From the NCBI RefSeq assembly GCF_002847285.1, contig NZ_CP025407.1, positions 5,178,501 to 5,242,500 on the forward strand: a DNA stretch of 64,000 nucleotides, written 5' to 3'. Positions 35,005 to 44,517 of the stretch are shown here, piece after piece; positions within the stretch are counted from its first letter, which is position 1; the number at the start of each line of letters is the position of its first letter. The translations under genes and the position numbers were made by a program. Source of the DNA: Streptomyces sp. CMB-StM0423. Lineage in GTDB: Bacteria > Actinomycetota > Actinomycetes > Streptomycetales > Streptomycetaceae. Under the pieces are notes generated by a model. The model made no database searches, was not told the origin of the DNA, and saw only the letters and a list, made by a program, of their open reading frames with translations.

Positions 35005-35655
35005 GTGAACCGAACTCGCATGACAGTGCTGGCGGCCGTCAGCGCCGCCGCGCTCGCCCTCACCGCCGGCTGCTCGGACGACGACGGCTCCGACTCCTCC
35101 GCCGCGGACCGGGAGTCCTCGCAGGAGGCCGCGCCGGAGCCCGAGGAGGAGCCGGCGGCCGCCGAGGAGGAGAGCCCGGCCGCCGCGCCGAAGGAGGTCG
35201 AGGTGACGCCGCCGGGGACGAAGCTGAAGATCGGCGAGCAGGCGGTCGTCCCCTACGACAGGGCGGGCGCCACCGGCCACATCGGGATCACCGTCACCGG
35301 GGTGTCGGACGTGGACAAGGCGGCCTTCGACGCCGCGCTCGGGGAGAACGGCGACGCGGACATCACGCCGTTCTGCGTCGAGTTCACCGTCGAGAACGCG
35401 GACGGCAGCGACCTGGGCGGCTCGTACCCGCCGGACCTGATCGGCACCACCGCGGACGGCGGCGACCCCGGGGCCACGGTCTTCGGCGCGGACGTCGAGG
35501 GGTGTGCGGAGGGCCAGGCGCCCGACGAGTTCGCCGAGGCGGGGGCCTCGTACGAGACGAAGCGGCTCCAGGGCGCCGGCCCCGGCGCCGGCGTCGCGGG
35601 CGCCTCGTACGAGGAGGACGACTACGAGGACGAGCCGATCGTCTGGACCCCGTAA
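35005..35655 (+). CDS. Secreted lipoprotein with acidic linker
   Basis: 216 aa from GTG 35005 (GAAAGG upstream). Lipobox LTAGC after a hydrophobic signal (MTVLAAVSAAALA), then a Glu/Ala-rich linker of about 50 residues, then a beta-rich domain (GATGHIGITVTGVSDVDKAA; CVEFTVENADG) and an acidic C-terminus (YEEDDYEDEPIVW). Resembles the family of Streptomyces lipoproteins with an Ig-like fold. Function unknown. Confidence 0.85.
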   Translation: MNRTRMTVLAAVSAAALALTAGCSDDDGSDSSAADRESSQEAAPEPEEEPAAAEEESPAAAPKEVEVTPPGTKLKIGEQAVVPYDRAGATGHIGITVTGVSDVDKAAFDAALGENGDADITPFCVEFTVENADGSDLGGSYPPDLIGTTADGGDPGATVFGADVEGCAEGQAPDEFAEAGASYETKRLQGAGPGAGVAGASYEEDDYEDEPIVWTP

Positions 35656-35769
35656 CCGCCGGTCCGGCAACAGAGGCCGCCGACAGCGGCCTGCGGCCGC
35701 GATCGACAACAGAGGCCCCCGGCGGAAGCCGTCGGCGGCGACCGGCGACAGATGCCGGCAACGGAAGCA

Positions 35770-35830
35770 GGGCCGGCGTCCCACCCCCGTGGGGCCGCCG
35801 GCCCGTACGGGAGCCGCCTCCGGCGGCTCC
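35770..35830 (+). terminator. Two successive hairpins after lipoprotein
   Basis: GGGCCGGCG/CGCCGGCCC (35770-35804, with inner CCCAC/GTGGG) and GGAGCCGCC/GGCGGCTCC (35810-35830, 3-nt loop). They follow the lipoprotein by about 115 bp, with two direct CGTCCCGGATACCGCC-type repeats after them. Confidence 0.65.
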
Positions 35831-35891
35831 GCATGACCGCCCGTCCCGGATACCGCCCGTCCCGGATACCGCCCGTACCGGGAACGGGCTC

Positions 35892-35929
35892 GGGGCCCGG
35901 CGAACGCCCACCAAGCTTCGCCGGGCCCC
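35892..35929 (-). terminator. Terminator after ABC exporter operon
   Basis: Perfect 13-bp inverted repeat GGGGCCCGGCGAA / TTCGCCGGGCCCC with 12-nt loop, 18 bp beyond the permease stop. Confidence 0.8.
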
Positions 35930-35946
35930 TCCACCGCGTACCGCCG

Positions 35947-38532
35947 CTACTCGGTCGCGATGGCGTTCAGCACGTTCATCCGGCCCGCCCGGAACGCCGG
36001 GACCAGCGCCGCGAACAACCCGACGACCGCCGAGCCCGCGAACACCACCCCGATCGTCGGCCAGGGGATGTCGAGCACCTTCAGGCCCTCCAGCGCCAGC
36101 AGTTGCTGTGCCGCCATGCCCCACGCCAGCCCGAGCCCGAGCCCGAGCAGCGCGCCGAACAGGGCGATCACCACCGACTCCAGCCGGATCATCCGGCGCA
36201 GTTGCCTGCGCGACAGCCCGATCGCGCGCACCAGCCCGATCTCCCGGGTCCGCTCGACCACCGACAGGGCCAGGGTGTTGACGACGCCGAGGACCGCCAC
36301 GATGATCGCCAGCGCCAGCAGTCCGTTGACGAGGTTGAGCATCTGGCCCACCTGGTCCTTCAGGGTCTGCTTGAAGTCCGTCTGGTCGCGCACCTGGTAC
36401 TGCGGGTACGGGTCCATCAGCTCCTTCAGCGAGGCGTACGCGGCCTCCTCCTGGCCCTCCTTCGCCTTGCCGAACATGATGTCGTCGAACGGCAGGTCGC
36501 CGGCCTTGATGTAGTCCCGGGCCGTGGTCAGGTTCAGATACGCGGCACCCGCGTCGAGCGTGGTCTCGGAGGAGGTGACGGCGCGCAGCGTCAGCTCCGC
36601 GGTGCCGCCGTCGGCGAAGTCGACGGTGAGGGTGTCGCCGAGCTTCAGCCCGTGGTCCTTGGCGAAGTCCTCGCCGACGGACATGCTGTCCTTCTTGTAG
36701 GCGTCGGCCAGGTCGCCGCGCACGGTCACGGTCCTGAGGTCCTGCGCGTAGGTCGCGGAGGCGGCGGTCAGGCCGTACTCCTCGACGGTCTCGCCGTCCG
36801 GCAGCGTCAGGTCGGCGTCGAGGGCCTTGTAGTGCGTGACGTGCTCCATGTGCGGGGCCTCGTCGAGGACCTTCGCGGCCTCCGGGACGATCGGCTGGCC
36901 GCCGTCGGCCTGGATGATGAAGTCCGCGCCCACCGACTTGTCCAGCTCCTCCGTCGCCGAGGCGACCATGGAGGACCCGACCACCGACAGGCAGGCGACC
37001 AGCGAGAGCCCGATCATCAGCGCCGAGGCGGTCGCCCCGGTGCGCCGCGGGTTGCGCAGCGCGTTGCGCTCGGCCATGCGGCCCACCGGGCCGAAGATCC
37101 GCAGCACGCCGGCTGCGAGGGCCCGTACCAGCAGACCGGCCAGCACCGGTGCGAAGACGATGAAGCCCAGCAGGGACAGCAGCACGCCGCCCGCGAGGTA
37201 CATCGCGCCGTCGGCCGCCTCGTCGACGCGGGTGGTGAGGAAGAGCAGCCCGCCGCCGCCTGCGGTGAGCAGCACGCCCAGCGTGGTGCGTACGGCACCC
37301 GCCTTGCGGTCGCCCGGCGTGCCGGCCTCGCGCAGCGCGGCCATCGGCGAGACCTTGCCCGCCCGGCGGGCCGGCAGCCACGCGGCGAGCACGGTGACGA
37401 TGACGCCGAGGACGATGCCCACGATGGGCGTGGTGGCATTGATCGTCAGGTCGGCGGTGTTGAGTTCCATGCCGGCCGCGCCCATGAGCTTCATCAGCCC
37501 CACGGCGATGCCGATGCCCGCGCCGACGCCGAGGACCGAGCCGATGACGCCGAGGAGCAGCGCCTCGACGAGCACCGAGCGGTTGACCTGGCGGCGGCTG
37601 GACCCGATGGCCCGCAGCAGCCCCAGCTCGCGGGTGCGCTGGGCGACGAGCATCGAGAAGGTGTTGACGATGAGGAAGATGCCCACGAGGACGGCGATGC
37701 CGGCGAAGCCGAGCATGGCGTACTTCATGACGTCCATGAAGCTGCCGAGGTCGTTCTTGTTCTCCTCGACGACCTCGTCCTTCGTCTGCACCTTGAGGGG
37801 CTCGGCGGAGTCGGCCACGGCCTTCTGGACGTCGGCCTTCAGCGCTTCGTTGGAGACGCCGGCGTCGGCGGTGAGGTTGACCGAGGAGAAGACGCCGGGC
37901 TTGCCGAGGAGCTTCTCCTGCGCGGTCGCGGTGTCGAAGTAGACGATCGTCGCGCCCGGGTTGGTGATCTTGAAGGTGGCGATGCCGACGACCTCGGAGG
38001 TGAACGAGCCCGGGGCCGCGATCGTACGGATCTTGTCGCCGATCTCCACGCCGTGCTTGTCGGCGGCGTCGGCGTCGATGACGACCTCGGTGGGGCCGCG
38101 CGGCTCGTGGCCCGAGGTGATCTCGGTGGTTTCCAGCTCCAGCCGGTCCCAGTTGGTGCCGATGGTGGGGGCGCCGGTGGTGGAGCCGAGGTTGTCGTTG
38201 TCGGCGTTCGCGACGGTGATGGCGTCGTTGGCCACCTCGCCCTCGACGGCCTTGACGCCGTCGACCTTCTCGACCCGCGCCAGCTCCGCGGCCGGCATCG
38301 TCGGCTGCGGCTTGCGGCCCCAGTCGCCGTCGTCGTTGTCCGCGGCCTTGGGGCTGACGCGGACGTCGGAGGCGGATGCCTTGAAGAGCCGGTCGAAGGT
38401 GGTGGTCATGGTGTCGGAGAAGACGAGCGTGCCGCACACGAACGCCACCGACAGGACGACGGCGACTGCGGAGAGCGCCATGCGTCCCTTATGGGAGAAG
38501 AAGTTGCGCATGGAGGTCTTGAGGACGGTCAT
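35947..38532 (-). CDS. MacB/FtsX-type ABC transporter permease
   Basis: 861 aa. Begins with an N-terminal helix (ALSAVAVVLSVAFVCGTLVF), then an extracellular domain, an FtsX-type helix trio (about 270-410), a second extracellular domain and a second FtsX trio at the C-terminus (LALAIIVAVLGVVNTLALSV; GLVRAIGLSRRQLRRMIR). This duplicated arrangement is that of large lipoprotein/antibiotic-export permeases. Translational neighbour of the ATPase (1 nt between stop and start). Substrate unknown. Confidence 0.92.
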   Translation of the reverse strand: MTVLKTSMRNFFSHKGRMALSAVAVVLSVAFVCGTLVFSDTMTTTFDRLFKASASDVRVSPKAADNDDGDWGRKPQPTMPAAELARVEKVDGVKAVEGEVANDAITVANADNDNLGSTTGAPTIGTNWDRLELETTEITSGHEPRGPTEVVIDADAADKHGVEIGDKIRTIAAPGSFTSEVVGIATFKITNPGATIVYFDTATAQEKLLGKPGVFSSVNLTADAGVSNEALKADVQKAVADSAEPLKVQTKDEVVEENKNDLGSFMDVMKYAMLGFAGIAVLVGIFLIVNTFSMLVAQRTRELGLLRAIGSSRRQVNRSVLVEALLLGVIGSVLGVGAGIGIAVGLMKLMGAAGMELNTADLTINATTPIVGIVLGVIVTVLAAWLPARRAGKVSPMAALREAGTPGDRKAGAVRTTLGVLLTAGGGGLLFLTTRVDEAADGAMYLAGGVLLSLLGFIVFAPVLAGLLVRALAAGVLRIFGPVGRMAERNALRNPRRTGATASALMIGLSLVACLSVVGSSMVASATEELDKSVGADFIIQADGGQPIVPEAAKVLDEAPHMEHVTHYKALDADLTLPDGETVEEYGLTAASATYAQDLRTVTVRGDLADAYKKDSMSVGEDFAKDHGLKLGDTLTVDFADGGTAELTLRAVTSSETTLDAGAAYLNLTTARDYIKAGDLPFDDIMFGKAKEGQEEAAYASLKELMDPYPQYQVRDQTDFKQTLKDQVGQMLNLVNGLLALAIIVAVLGVVNTLALSVVERTREIGLVRAIGLSRRQLRRMIRLESVVIALFGALLGLGLGLAWGMAAQQLLALEGLKVLDIPWPTIGVVFAGSAVVGLFAALVPAFRAGRMNVLNAIATE

Positions 38533-38533
38533 C

Positions 38534-39298
38534 TCAGGCCACCCGGCCCCGCGCGTCGAAGGACTTCATCCGGTCGAGGACCTGCTCGGAGGTCGGGTTC
38601 CACATCTCGTCGACGATGCGGCCGTCGGCGAGGTAGAGGACGCGGTCGGCGTAGCCGGCGGCGACCGGGTCGTGGGTGACCATCACGATGGTCTGGCCCA
38701 GCTCGTCCACCGAGCGGCGCAGGAAGCCGAGAACCTCGGCGCCGGCGCGGGAGTCGAGGTTGCCGGTCGGCTCGTCGCCGAAGATGATCTCCGGCCGGGA
38801 GGCGAGCGCCCGCGCCACCGCGACGCGCTGCTGCTGGCCGCCGGAGAGCTGGCTCGGGCGGTGCTTGAGCCGGTCGGCCAGGCCCACGGTGCCCACCACG
38901 CGCTCCAGCCACTCGCGGTCGGGCTTGCGGCCCGCGATGTCCATGGGCAGCGTGATGTTCTCCAGGGCGTTGAGGGTGGGCAGGAGGTTGAACGCCTGGA
39001 AGATGAAGCCCACGCGGTCGCGCCGCAGTTGGGTCAGCTTCTTGTCCTTCAGCCCGGTGATCTCGGTCTCGTCGATCCAGATGCGGCCCGCCGTGACCGT
39101 GTCGAGGCCGGCGAGGCAGTGCATGAGGGTCGACTTGCCGGAGCCCGAGGGCCCCATGATGGCGGTGAACTGGCCCCGGGCGATGTCCACATCGACGTTG
39201 TCGAGAGCGAGGACCCGCGTTTCCCCCGAGCCGTACGCCTTGGTCACCTGTCGCGCTCGTGCGGCGACGGCCGTGCGCGCCGCTACAGCCGTAGTCAC
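38534..39298 (-). CDS. ABC transporter ATP-binding protein (MacB/LolD type)
   Basis: 254 aa. Walker A GPSGSGKSTLMH, signature LSGGQQQRVAVARAL, Walker B IIFGDEPTGNLDS and the H-loop VTHDPVAAGYADR. GTG start at 39298 with AAGGAGA upstream. First gene of the operon with the permease. The long upstream ORF to 42049 is a shadow of mfd. Confidence 0.95.
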   Translation of the reverse strand: MTTAVAARTAVAARARQVTKAYGSGETRVLALDNVDVDIARGQFTAIMGPSGSGKSTLMHCLAGLDTVTAGRIWIDETEITGLKDKKLTQLRRDRVGFIFQAFNLLPTLNALENITLPMDIAGRKPDREWLERVVGTVGLADRLKHRPSQLSGGQQQRVAVARALASRPEIIFGDEPTGNLDSRAGAEVLGFLRRSVDELGQTIVMVTHDPVAAGYADRVLYLADGRIVDEMWNPTSEQVLDRMKSFDARGRVA

Positions 39299-39952
39299 TG
39301 TCGTGTCTCCTTCGTCTGTGGAACCGCCCCTGCGGAACCTGTTCGCGCCGCTGCTGCGGCGCTGTTTCGTCGTGTGTATGAGTCTCGTGAGCGGGGGCCG
39401 GGAAATCCCTGGTGCCTGGCGCCGTATCCGGTGTGGGGATATCCCCACCCCGCTACTGGGGAAGGACCCCCCGCCCGGCCCGCCGTCTCCGCCGTCGACC
39501 CGCCTGACCAGGCTAGATAGCCCTGAGGGCGGTCCCGTCGGCCGGACGGAGGAGCCCGCCCCTGCTTTCCGACGGGGGCGGGCCCTTAGGGGTGCGCGGG
39601 GGCGGTACGGGCCGGAGGTCGGGGTTCCGCGGCGGCACCTGCGGCTTCGGGCTGGGGGCGGCGGAAGGCGGTGCGGCGGTACGGGGCCGGGGCGGGCGCG
39701 GACCGAGGGGTGGCACGGCCGCGGGTGGCCGGGAGCGGGCACCCAGGGGGGCGGGCACCCCCGGGAGGCGGGCACCCAGGCACCGGGGGCGCCGCCGCGG
39801 GGGCGGTCCTGCGGCTTGGGCGCCGGGTGTCGGCGGGGCGTCGTACGCTGGAGACCCCCCGGGGCGTCCGCCGCCTCGGGCTGTTCGCGTTGCCCGCGGC
39901 GCCGGCCGCCTGCCCACCCACCCAGTACCCAGCCACCCGGAGCGGATGCCCC
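39299..39952. other. 654-bp divergent intergenic region before mfd
   Basis: No gene seen. It holds the promoter region of the ABC exporter at the left, the 16-bp palindrome at 39433-39448, a CCCGCCCC...GGGGCGGG inverted repeat near 39550-39585, then a very GC-rich stretch with short GGGCACCC-type repeats near 39735-39785 and the mfd RBS (GGAG). Confidence 0.7.
39433..39448. promoter_or_regulatory. Perfect 16-bp palindrome GTGGGGATATCCCCAC
   Basis: Uninterrupted palindrome, 135 bp upstream of the ABC exporter start. AT core ATAT in a GC-rich context. Candidate operator for an unlinked repressor or response regulator controlling the exporter. Confidence 0.5.
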
Positions 39953-42900
39953 ATGAGCCTGTACGGCCTGCTCGACGCCGTCGTCCGCGACCCCGCGCTC
40001 GCCGAGGCGGTGACCGCCGCGGAGGGCGGCGCGCGGCCGAAGGTCGACCTCGTCGGCCCGCCCGCCGCCCGCCCCTTCGCGCTCGCGGCGCTCGCCGCGC
40101 GCACCCGGCGCCCGGTGCTCGCCGTCACCGCCACCGGCCGCGAGGCCGAGGACCTGGCCGCCGCCCTGCGCTCGCTGATGCCGCCGGGCCGCGAGGACGC
40201 CGTGGTGGAGTACCCGGCCTGGGAGACCCTGCCGCACGAGCGTCTTTCGCCCCGCTCCGACACCGTCGGCCGCCGCCTCGCCGTGCTCCGCCGGCTCGCG
40301 CACCCGGACCCCGACGACGCGGCCGCGGGCCCCGTCTCCGTCGTCGTCGCGCCCGTACGCTCCGTGCTCCAGCCACAGGTCAAGGGGCTCGGCGACCTCA
40401 AGCCCGTGGCCCTGCGCAGCGGCCGATCCGCCGACCTGGAAGAGACGGTGCAGGCGCTGGGGGCGGCCGCGTACAGCCGGGTGGAGCTGGTCGAGAAGCG
40501 CGGCGAGTTCGCGGTGCGCGGCGGGATCCTCGACGTGTTCCCGCCCACCGAGGAGCATCCCCTGCGGGTGGAGTTCTGGGGCGACGACATCGAGGAGATC
40601 CGCTACTTCAAGGTCGCCGACCAGCGGTCCCTTGAGGTCGCCGAGCACGGCCTGTGGGCGCCGCCGTGCCGCGAGCTGCTGCTGACGGGCTCCGTCCGGG
40701 CCAGGGCCGCCGACCTCGCCGTACGGCACCCGCAGCTCGGCGAGATGCTGGGGAAGATCGCCGAGGGCATCGCGGTGGAGGGCATGGAGTCCCTGGCGCC
40801 CGTCCTCGTCGACGACATGGAGCTGCTGCTCGACGTGCTTCCGGCCGGCAGCATGGCGGTGTCCTGCGACCCCGAGCGGGTGCGGACCCGCGCCGCCGAC
40901 CTGGTCGCCACGTCGCAGGAGTTCCTCCAGGCGTCCTGGGCCGCCTCCGCGGGCGGCGGCGAGGCGCCGATCGACCTGGAGCTGCTGGGCCGCGCCTCGC
41001 TGTGGGGCATCGCCGACGTCCGCGAGCACGCGCGCGAGCTGGGCATGATGTGGTGGTCGGTCAGCCCCTTCTCCGCCGACGCGGAGCTGGAGGACGACAC
41101 CCTGGAGCTGGGCCTGCACGCCCCCGAGGTCTACCGGGGGGACACCGCCCGCGCCCTCGCCGACACCAAGGGCTGGCTCGCCGACGGCTGGCGCGTGGTC
41201 TACCTCACCGAGGGCCACGGCCCCGCGCAGCGCACCACCGAGGTCCTCGGCGGCGAGGGCATCGCCGCCCGCCTCGACGCGGACCTCGCCCCCGACGCGC
41301 TCGCGCCGTCCGTCGTGCACGTCTCCTGCGGCGAGCTGGACCACGGCTTCGTCGCCCCCGGCCTGCGCCTCGCGGTGCTCACCGAGACCGACCTGTCCGG
41401 CCAGAAGGCCGCCGGCCGCGAGGGCGCCCGGATGCCCGCGCGGCGGCGCAAGCAGATCGACCCGCTGACCCTCCAGGCCGGCGACTACATCGTGCACGAG
41501 CAGCACGGCGTGGGGCGCTACCTGGAGATGGTGCAGCGCACGGTCCAGGGCGCCACCCGCGAGTACCTGCTGGTGGAGTACGCCCCCGCCAAGCGCGGCC
41601 AGCCGGGCGACCGGCTGTACGTCCCCACCGACCAGCTCGACCAGGTCACCAAGTACGTCGGCGGCGAGGCCCCCACGCTGCACCGGCTGGGCGGCTCCGA
41701 CTGGGCCAAGACCAAGTCCCGGGCGAAGAAGGCCGTCAAGGAGATCGCCGCCGACCTCATCAAGCTCTACTCGGCGCGCATGGCCGCCCCCGGCCACGCC
41801 TTCGCGGGGGACACCCCGTGGCAGCGCGAGCTGGAGGACGCGTTCCCGTACGTGGAGACGCCGGATCAGTTGTCCACCATCACCGAGGTGAAGGAGGACA
41901 TGGAGAAGCCGATCCCCATGGACCGCCTCGTCTGCGGCGACGTCGGGTACGGCAAGACGGAGATCGCGGTGCGCGCGGCGTTCAAGGCGGTGCAGGACGG
42001 CAAACAGGCCGCCATCCTCGTACCGACGACGCTCCTGGTGCAGCAGCACATGGGCACGTTCTCCGAGCGGTACGCGCAGTTCCCCGTGGTGGTGCGGGCG
42101 CTGTCACGGTTCCAGACGGACGCCGAGGCCAAGGCCGTGCTCGACGGGCTGCGCGAGGGCTCGGTGGACGTCGTCATCGGCACGCACCGGCTCTTCTCGT
42201 CCGACACCCGGTTCAAGGACCTGGGCCTGGTCATCGTCGACGAGGAGCAGCGCTTCGGCGTGGAGCACAAGGAGCAGTTGAAGAAGCTGCGCGCCAACGT
42301 CGACGTGCTGACGATGTCCGCCACCCCCATCCCGCGCACGCTGGAGATGGCCGTCACCGGCATCCGCGAGATGTCGACGATCACCACCCCGCCGGAGGAG
42401 CGGCACCCGGTGCTGACCTTCGTCGGCCCGTACGAGGACAGACAGATCGGCGCCGCCATCCGCCGCGAACTGCTCCGCGAGGGCCAGGTCTTCTACATCC
42501 ACAACCGGGTGGAGTCCATCGACCGCGCCGCCGCCCGGCTGCGGCAGGCCGTGCCGGAGGCGCGGGTCGCCACGGCGCACGGGCAGATGTCGGAGTCGGC
42601 GCTGGAGCAGGTGGTGGTCGACTTCTGGGAGAAGAAGTTCGACGTGCTGGTCTCCACGACGATCGTGGAGAACGGCATCGACATCTCCAACGCCAACACC
42701 CTCATCGTCGAACGCGGCGACACCTTCGGCCTCTCCCAGTTGCACCAGTTGCGCGGCCGCGTCGGCCGCGGCCGCGAGCGGGGCTACGCGTACTTCCTGT
42801 ACCCGCCGGAGAAGCCGCTGACGGAGACGGCGCACGAACGCCTCGCCACCATCGCGCAGCACACGGAGATGGGCGCCGGCATGTACGTGGCGATGAAGGA

Positions 42901-43516
42901 CCTGGAGATCCGCGGCGCGGGCAACCTGCTGGGCGGCGAGCAGTCGGGCCACATCGCGGGCGTCGGCTTCGACCTCTACGTCCGGATGGTCGGCGAGGCC
43001 GTCGCCGACTACCGCGCGACGATGGGGGGTGCCGACGGAAAGGCAGCGGAGGCGCCGCCGCCGGAGGTCAAGATCGAACTGCCGGTCGACGCTCACGTCC
43101 CGCACGACTACGCCCCCGGCGAACGGCTGCGCCTGGCGGCGTACCGCGCGATCGCCTCGGTGACGTCGGAGGACGACATCCGCGCGGTCCGCGAGGAACT
43201 CACCGACCGCTACGGCCCCCTCCCGGAGCCGGTCGAGAACCTCCTGCTGGTAGCGGGCCTGCGCATGCTGGCCCGCGCCTGCGGCGTCGCGGACATCACC
43301 TTGCAGGGCACCCGCATCCGCTTCAGCCCGGTGTCGCTGCGGGAGTCGCAGGAACTGCGGCTGAAGCGGCTGTACCCGGGCGCGGTGGTGAAGCCGGCAC
43401 TCAACCAGATCCTGGTGGACCGCCCGAAGCCGAAGCAGATGGGCGCCCAGCCGCTGAAGGGCCGCGAACTGCTGGCGTGGGTGGGCGAACTGCTGACGAC
43501 GATCCTGGACTCGTAG
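39953..43516 (+). CDS. mfd: Transcription-repair coupling factor
   Basis: 1187 aa. Recognises stalled RNA polymerase and recruits UvrA. UvrB-homology N-terminus (VGPPAARPFALAALA; VVEYPAWETLPHERLSPRSD), RNA polymerase-interaction domain (LQAGDYIVHEQHGVGRYLEM), SF2 helicase with CGDVGYGKTEIA and DEEQRFG box, SAT motif TMSATPIPRTLEM, and C-terminal TRCF domain. ATG 39953 chosen; longer ORF to 39671 is unsupported. Convergent with vapC. Confidence 0.97.
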   Translation: MSLYGLLDAVVRDPALAEAVTAAEGGARPKVDLVGPPAARPFALAALAARTRRPVLAVTATGREAEDLAAALRSLMPPGREDAVVEYPAWETLPHERLSPRSDTVGRRLAVLRRLAHPDPDDAAAGPVSVVVAPVRSVLQPQVKGLGDLKPVALRSGRSADLEETVQALGAAAYSRVELVEKRGEFAVRGGILDVFPPTEEHPLRVEFWGDDIEEIRYFKVADQRSLEVAEHGLWAPPCRELLLTGSVRARAADLAVRHPQLGEMLGKIAEGIAVEGMESLAPVLVDDMELLLDVLPAGSMAVSCDPERVRTRAADLVATSQEFLQASWAASAGGGEAPIDLELLGRASLWGIADVREHARELGMMWWSVSPFSADAELEDDTLELGLHAPEVYRGDTARALADTKGWLADGWRVVYLTEGHGPAQRTTEVLGGEGIAARLDADLAPDALAPSVVHVSCGELDHGFVAPGLRLAVLTETDLSGQKAAGREGARMPARRRKQIDPLTLQAGDYIVHEQHGVGRYLEMVQRTVQGATREYLLVEYAPAKRGQPGDRLYVPTDQLDQVTKYVGGEAPTLHRLGGSDWAKTKSRAKKAVKEIAADLIKLYSARMAAPGHAFAGDTPWQRELEDAFPYVETPDQLSTITEVKEDMEKPIPMDRLVCGDVGYGKTEIAVRAAFKAVQDGKQAAILVPTTLLVQQHMGTFSERYAQFPVVVRALSRFQTDAEAKAVLDGLREGSVDVVIGTHRLFSSDTRFKDLGLVIVDEEQRFGVEHKEQLKKLRANVDVLTMSATPIPRTLEMAVTGIREMSTITTPPEERHPVLTFVGPYEDRQIGAAIRRELLREGQVFYIHNRVESIDRAAARLRQAVPEARVATAHGQMSESALEQVVVDFWEKKFDVLVSTTIVENGIDISNANTLIVERGDTFGLSQLHQLRGRVGRGRERGYAYFLYPPEKPLTETAHERLATIAQHTEMGAGMYVAMKDLEIRGAGNLLGGEQSGHIAGVGFDLYVRMVGEAVADYRATMGGADGKAAEAPPPEVKIELPVDAHVPHDYAPGERLRLAAYRAIASVTSEDDIRAVREELTDRYGPLPEPVENLLLVAGLRMLARACGVADITLQGTRIRFSPVSLRESQELRLKRLYPGAVVKPALNQILVDRPKPKQMGAQPLKGRELLAWVGELLTTILDS

Positions 43517-43548
43517 GGACGGGAGCGGGGCGGGGGCGGGTGCGTGCG

Positions 43549-43983
43549 TCACCCCTGGAGGGGATTGCGCACCCGGATACCGGGAAACCGGCTGAAGTCA
43601 CGGTCGGCGGACCAGAGTTCCCGTACGCCGTGCATCCGGCACAGTGCGGCGACCCGCCCGTCGTGCACCATCGGCCCGGCGACCTTGCCCTGCTCCAGCG
43701 CCTCGCGGAGCACGGCCCAGTACCCGGTGCCCTCGGCGAGGAGGACGGCGGTGGGGGACTGGAGCCAGGCGTCGATCTGGGTCAGCGCCTGCTCGGTGGT
43801 GCTCGGCGGCTGGTAGATGCGCGGGTGGGTGGCGACGGAGAAGAACTCGTGCAGACACGGCCACGGCAGCGCCCACGGAGCCGACCCCTCGGCGAGCCCC
43901 CGCACGGCGGCCGCGGCCGCGTCGTGGAACGGGCTGTCCGCGCGGTGGGCGTAGACGAGGACGTTGGTGTCGAGGGCGATCAC
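43549..43983 (-). CDS. PIN-domain toxin (VapC type)
   Basis: 144 aa ribonuclease-type PIN domain: first acidic motif VIALDTNVLVYA, then HDAAAAAV, LHEFFSVATHPRIYQPPS and the last acidic block LWSADRDFSRFPGI. The GTG start overlaps the stop of the upstream antitoxin (TGA within GTGATC context). Usual target is tRNA or rRNA; not known here. Confidence 0.9.
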   Translation of the reverse strand: MIALDTNVLVYAHRADSPFHDAAAAAVRGLAEGSAPWALPWPCLHEFFSVATHPRIYQPPSTTEQALTQIDAWLQSPTAVLLAEGTGYWAVLREALEQGKVAGPMVHDGRVAALCRMHGVRELWSADRDFSRFPGIRVRNPLQG

Positions 43984-44222
43984 GCCCGGTCCCCGTAGGC
44001 GAGGTCGCGGATCTCGTCCCAGCTCGCCCCGCGCACGTCCCGCTGCAGCCCGTCGCCCGTCACGCTGGCGTCCCGCAGAGTGAAGGCGGCGCGGTCGGCC
44101 TCTTCGTCCAGGACTGCGCGCAGGCCCTGCTCGATGAGGGCCTTCAGCGTGGTTCCTTTGCGCCGGGCCGTCCGGCGCGCCTCGGTCAGCAGCGCGTCGG
44201 AGATGTCGACGGTGGTCTTCAT
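43980..44222 (-). CDS. RHH antitoxin (VapB type)
   Basis: 80 aa. Ribbon-helix-helix start MKTTVDISDALLTEARRTAR with KGTTLKALIEQGLRAVLDEE, and an extended C-terminal tail for toxin binding (ASWDEIRDLAYGDRA). ATG 44222 (MKTT) is preferred; ATG 44234 is also possible. Overlaps vapC by 4 nt, as expected for a co-regulated pair. Confidence 0.9.
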   Translation of the reverse strand: MKTTVDISDALLTEARRTARRKGTTLKALIEQGLRAVLDEEADRAAFTLRDASVTGDGLQRDVRGASWDEIRDLAYGDRA

Positions 44223-44517
44223 ATGGCTCACCATACCCAGGGACCCATACTCCCATACGTGATGACACACCGTGTCGGATCATCACCCTGCGTACGGCTG
44301 TGCGGATGACCGTAGGGCGCCGCCGGTACGCCCCCCGCCCCGGGCCTGGTACGCCGCATCGACGCCGGCGATTTCGGTGGTCTGGTCTTCTACGACGACG
44401 AAGGGCTGGCGTGGAGCGCCGGGAACGAGCGCCGACCGGAGCAGGATCGCGGCTACCGCGCCGGGCCGCTCACGGCCGCGTACCGGACACCGTCTACGAC
44501 GGGTGCGCGCGCGCCGG
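44223..44517. other. Intergenic, with a possible coding scrap at 44343-44480
   Basis: 295 bp. Frame starting at 44343 reads VRRIDAGDFGGLVFYDDEGL followed by AWSAGNERRP, coherent for about 45 codons, but has no start and stops just upstream (44307-44315). May be a decayed gene end. Otherwise only the vapB promoter region (the AT-rich CATATG-type start area) is apparent. Confidence 0.35.

Noticed and set aside
35384..38437. Long minus-strand ORF of 1017 codons over the ABC permease
   Set aside because: Arg/His-rich shadow frame of the FtsX permease on the same DNA; no motifs.
44343..44480. Coherent frame VRRIDAGDFGGLVFYDDEGL
   Set aside because: No start codon or RBS, stops upstream, too short to call as a gene; kept only as a possible remnant in the intergenic entry.
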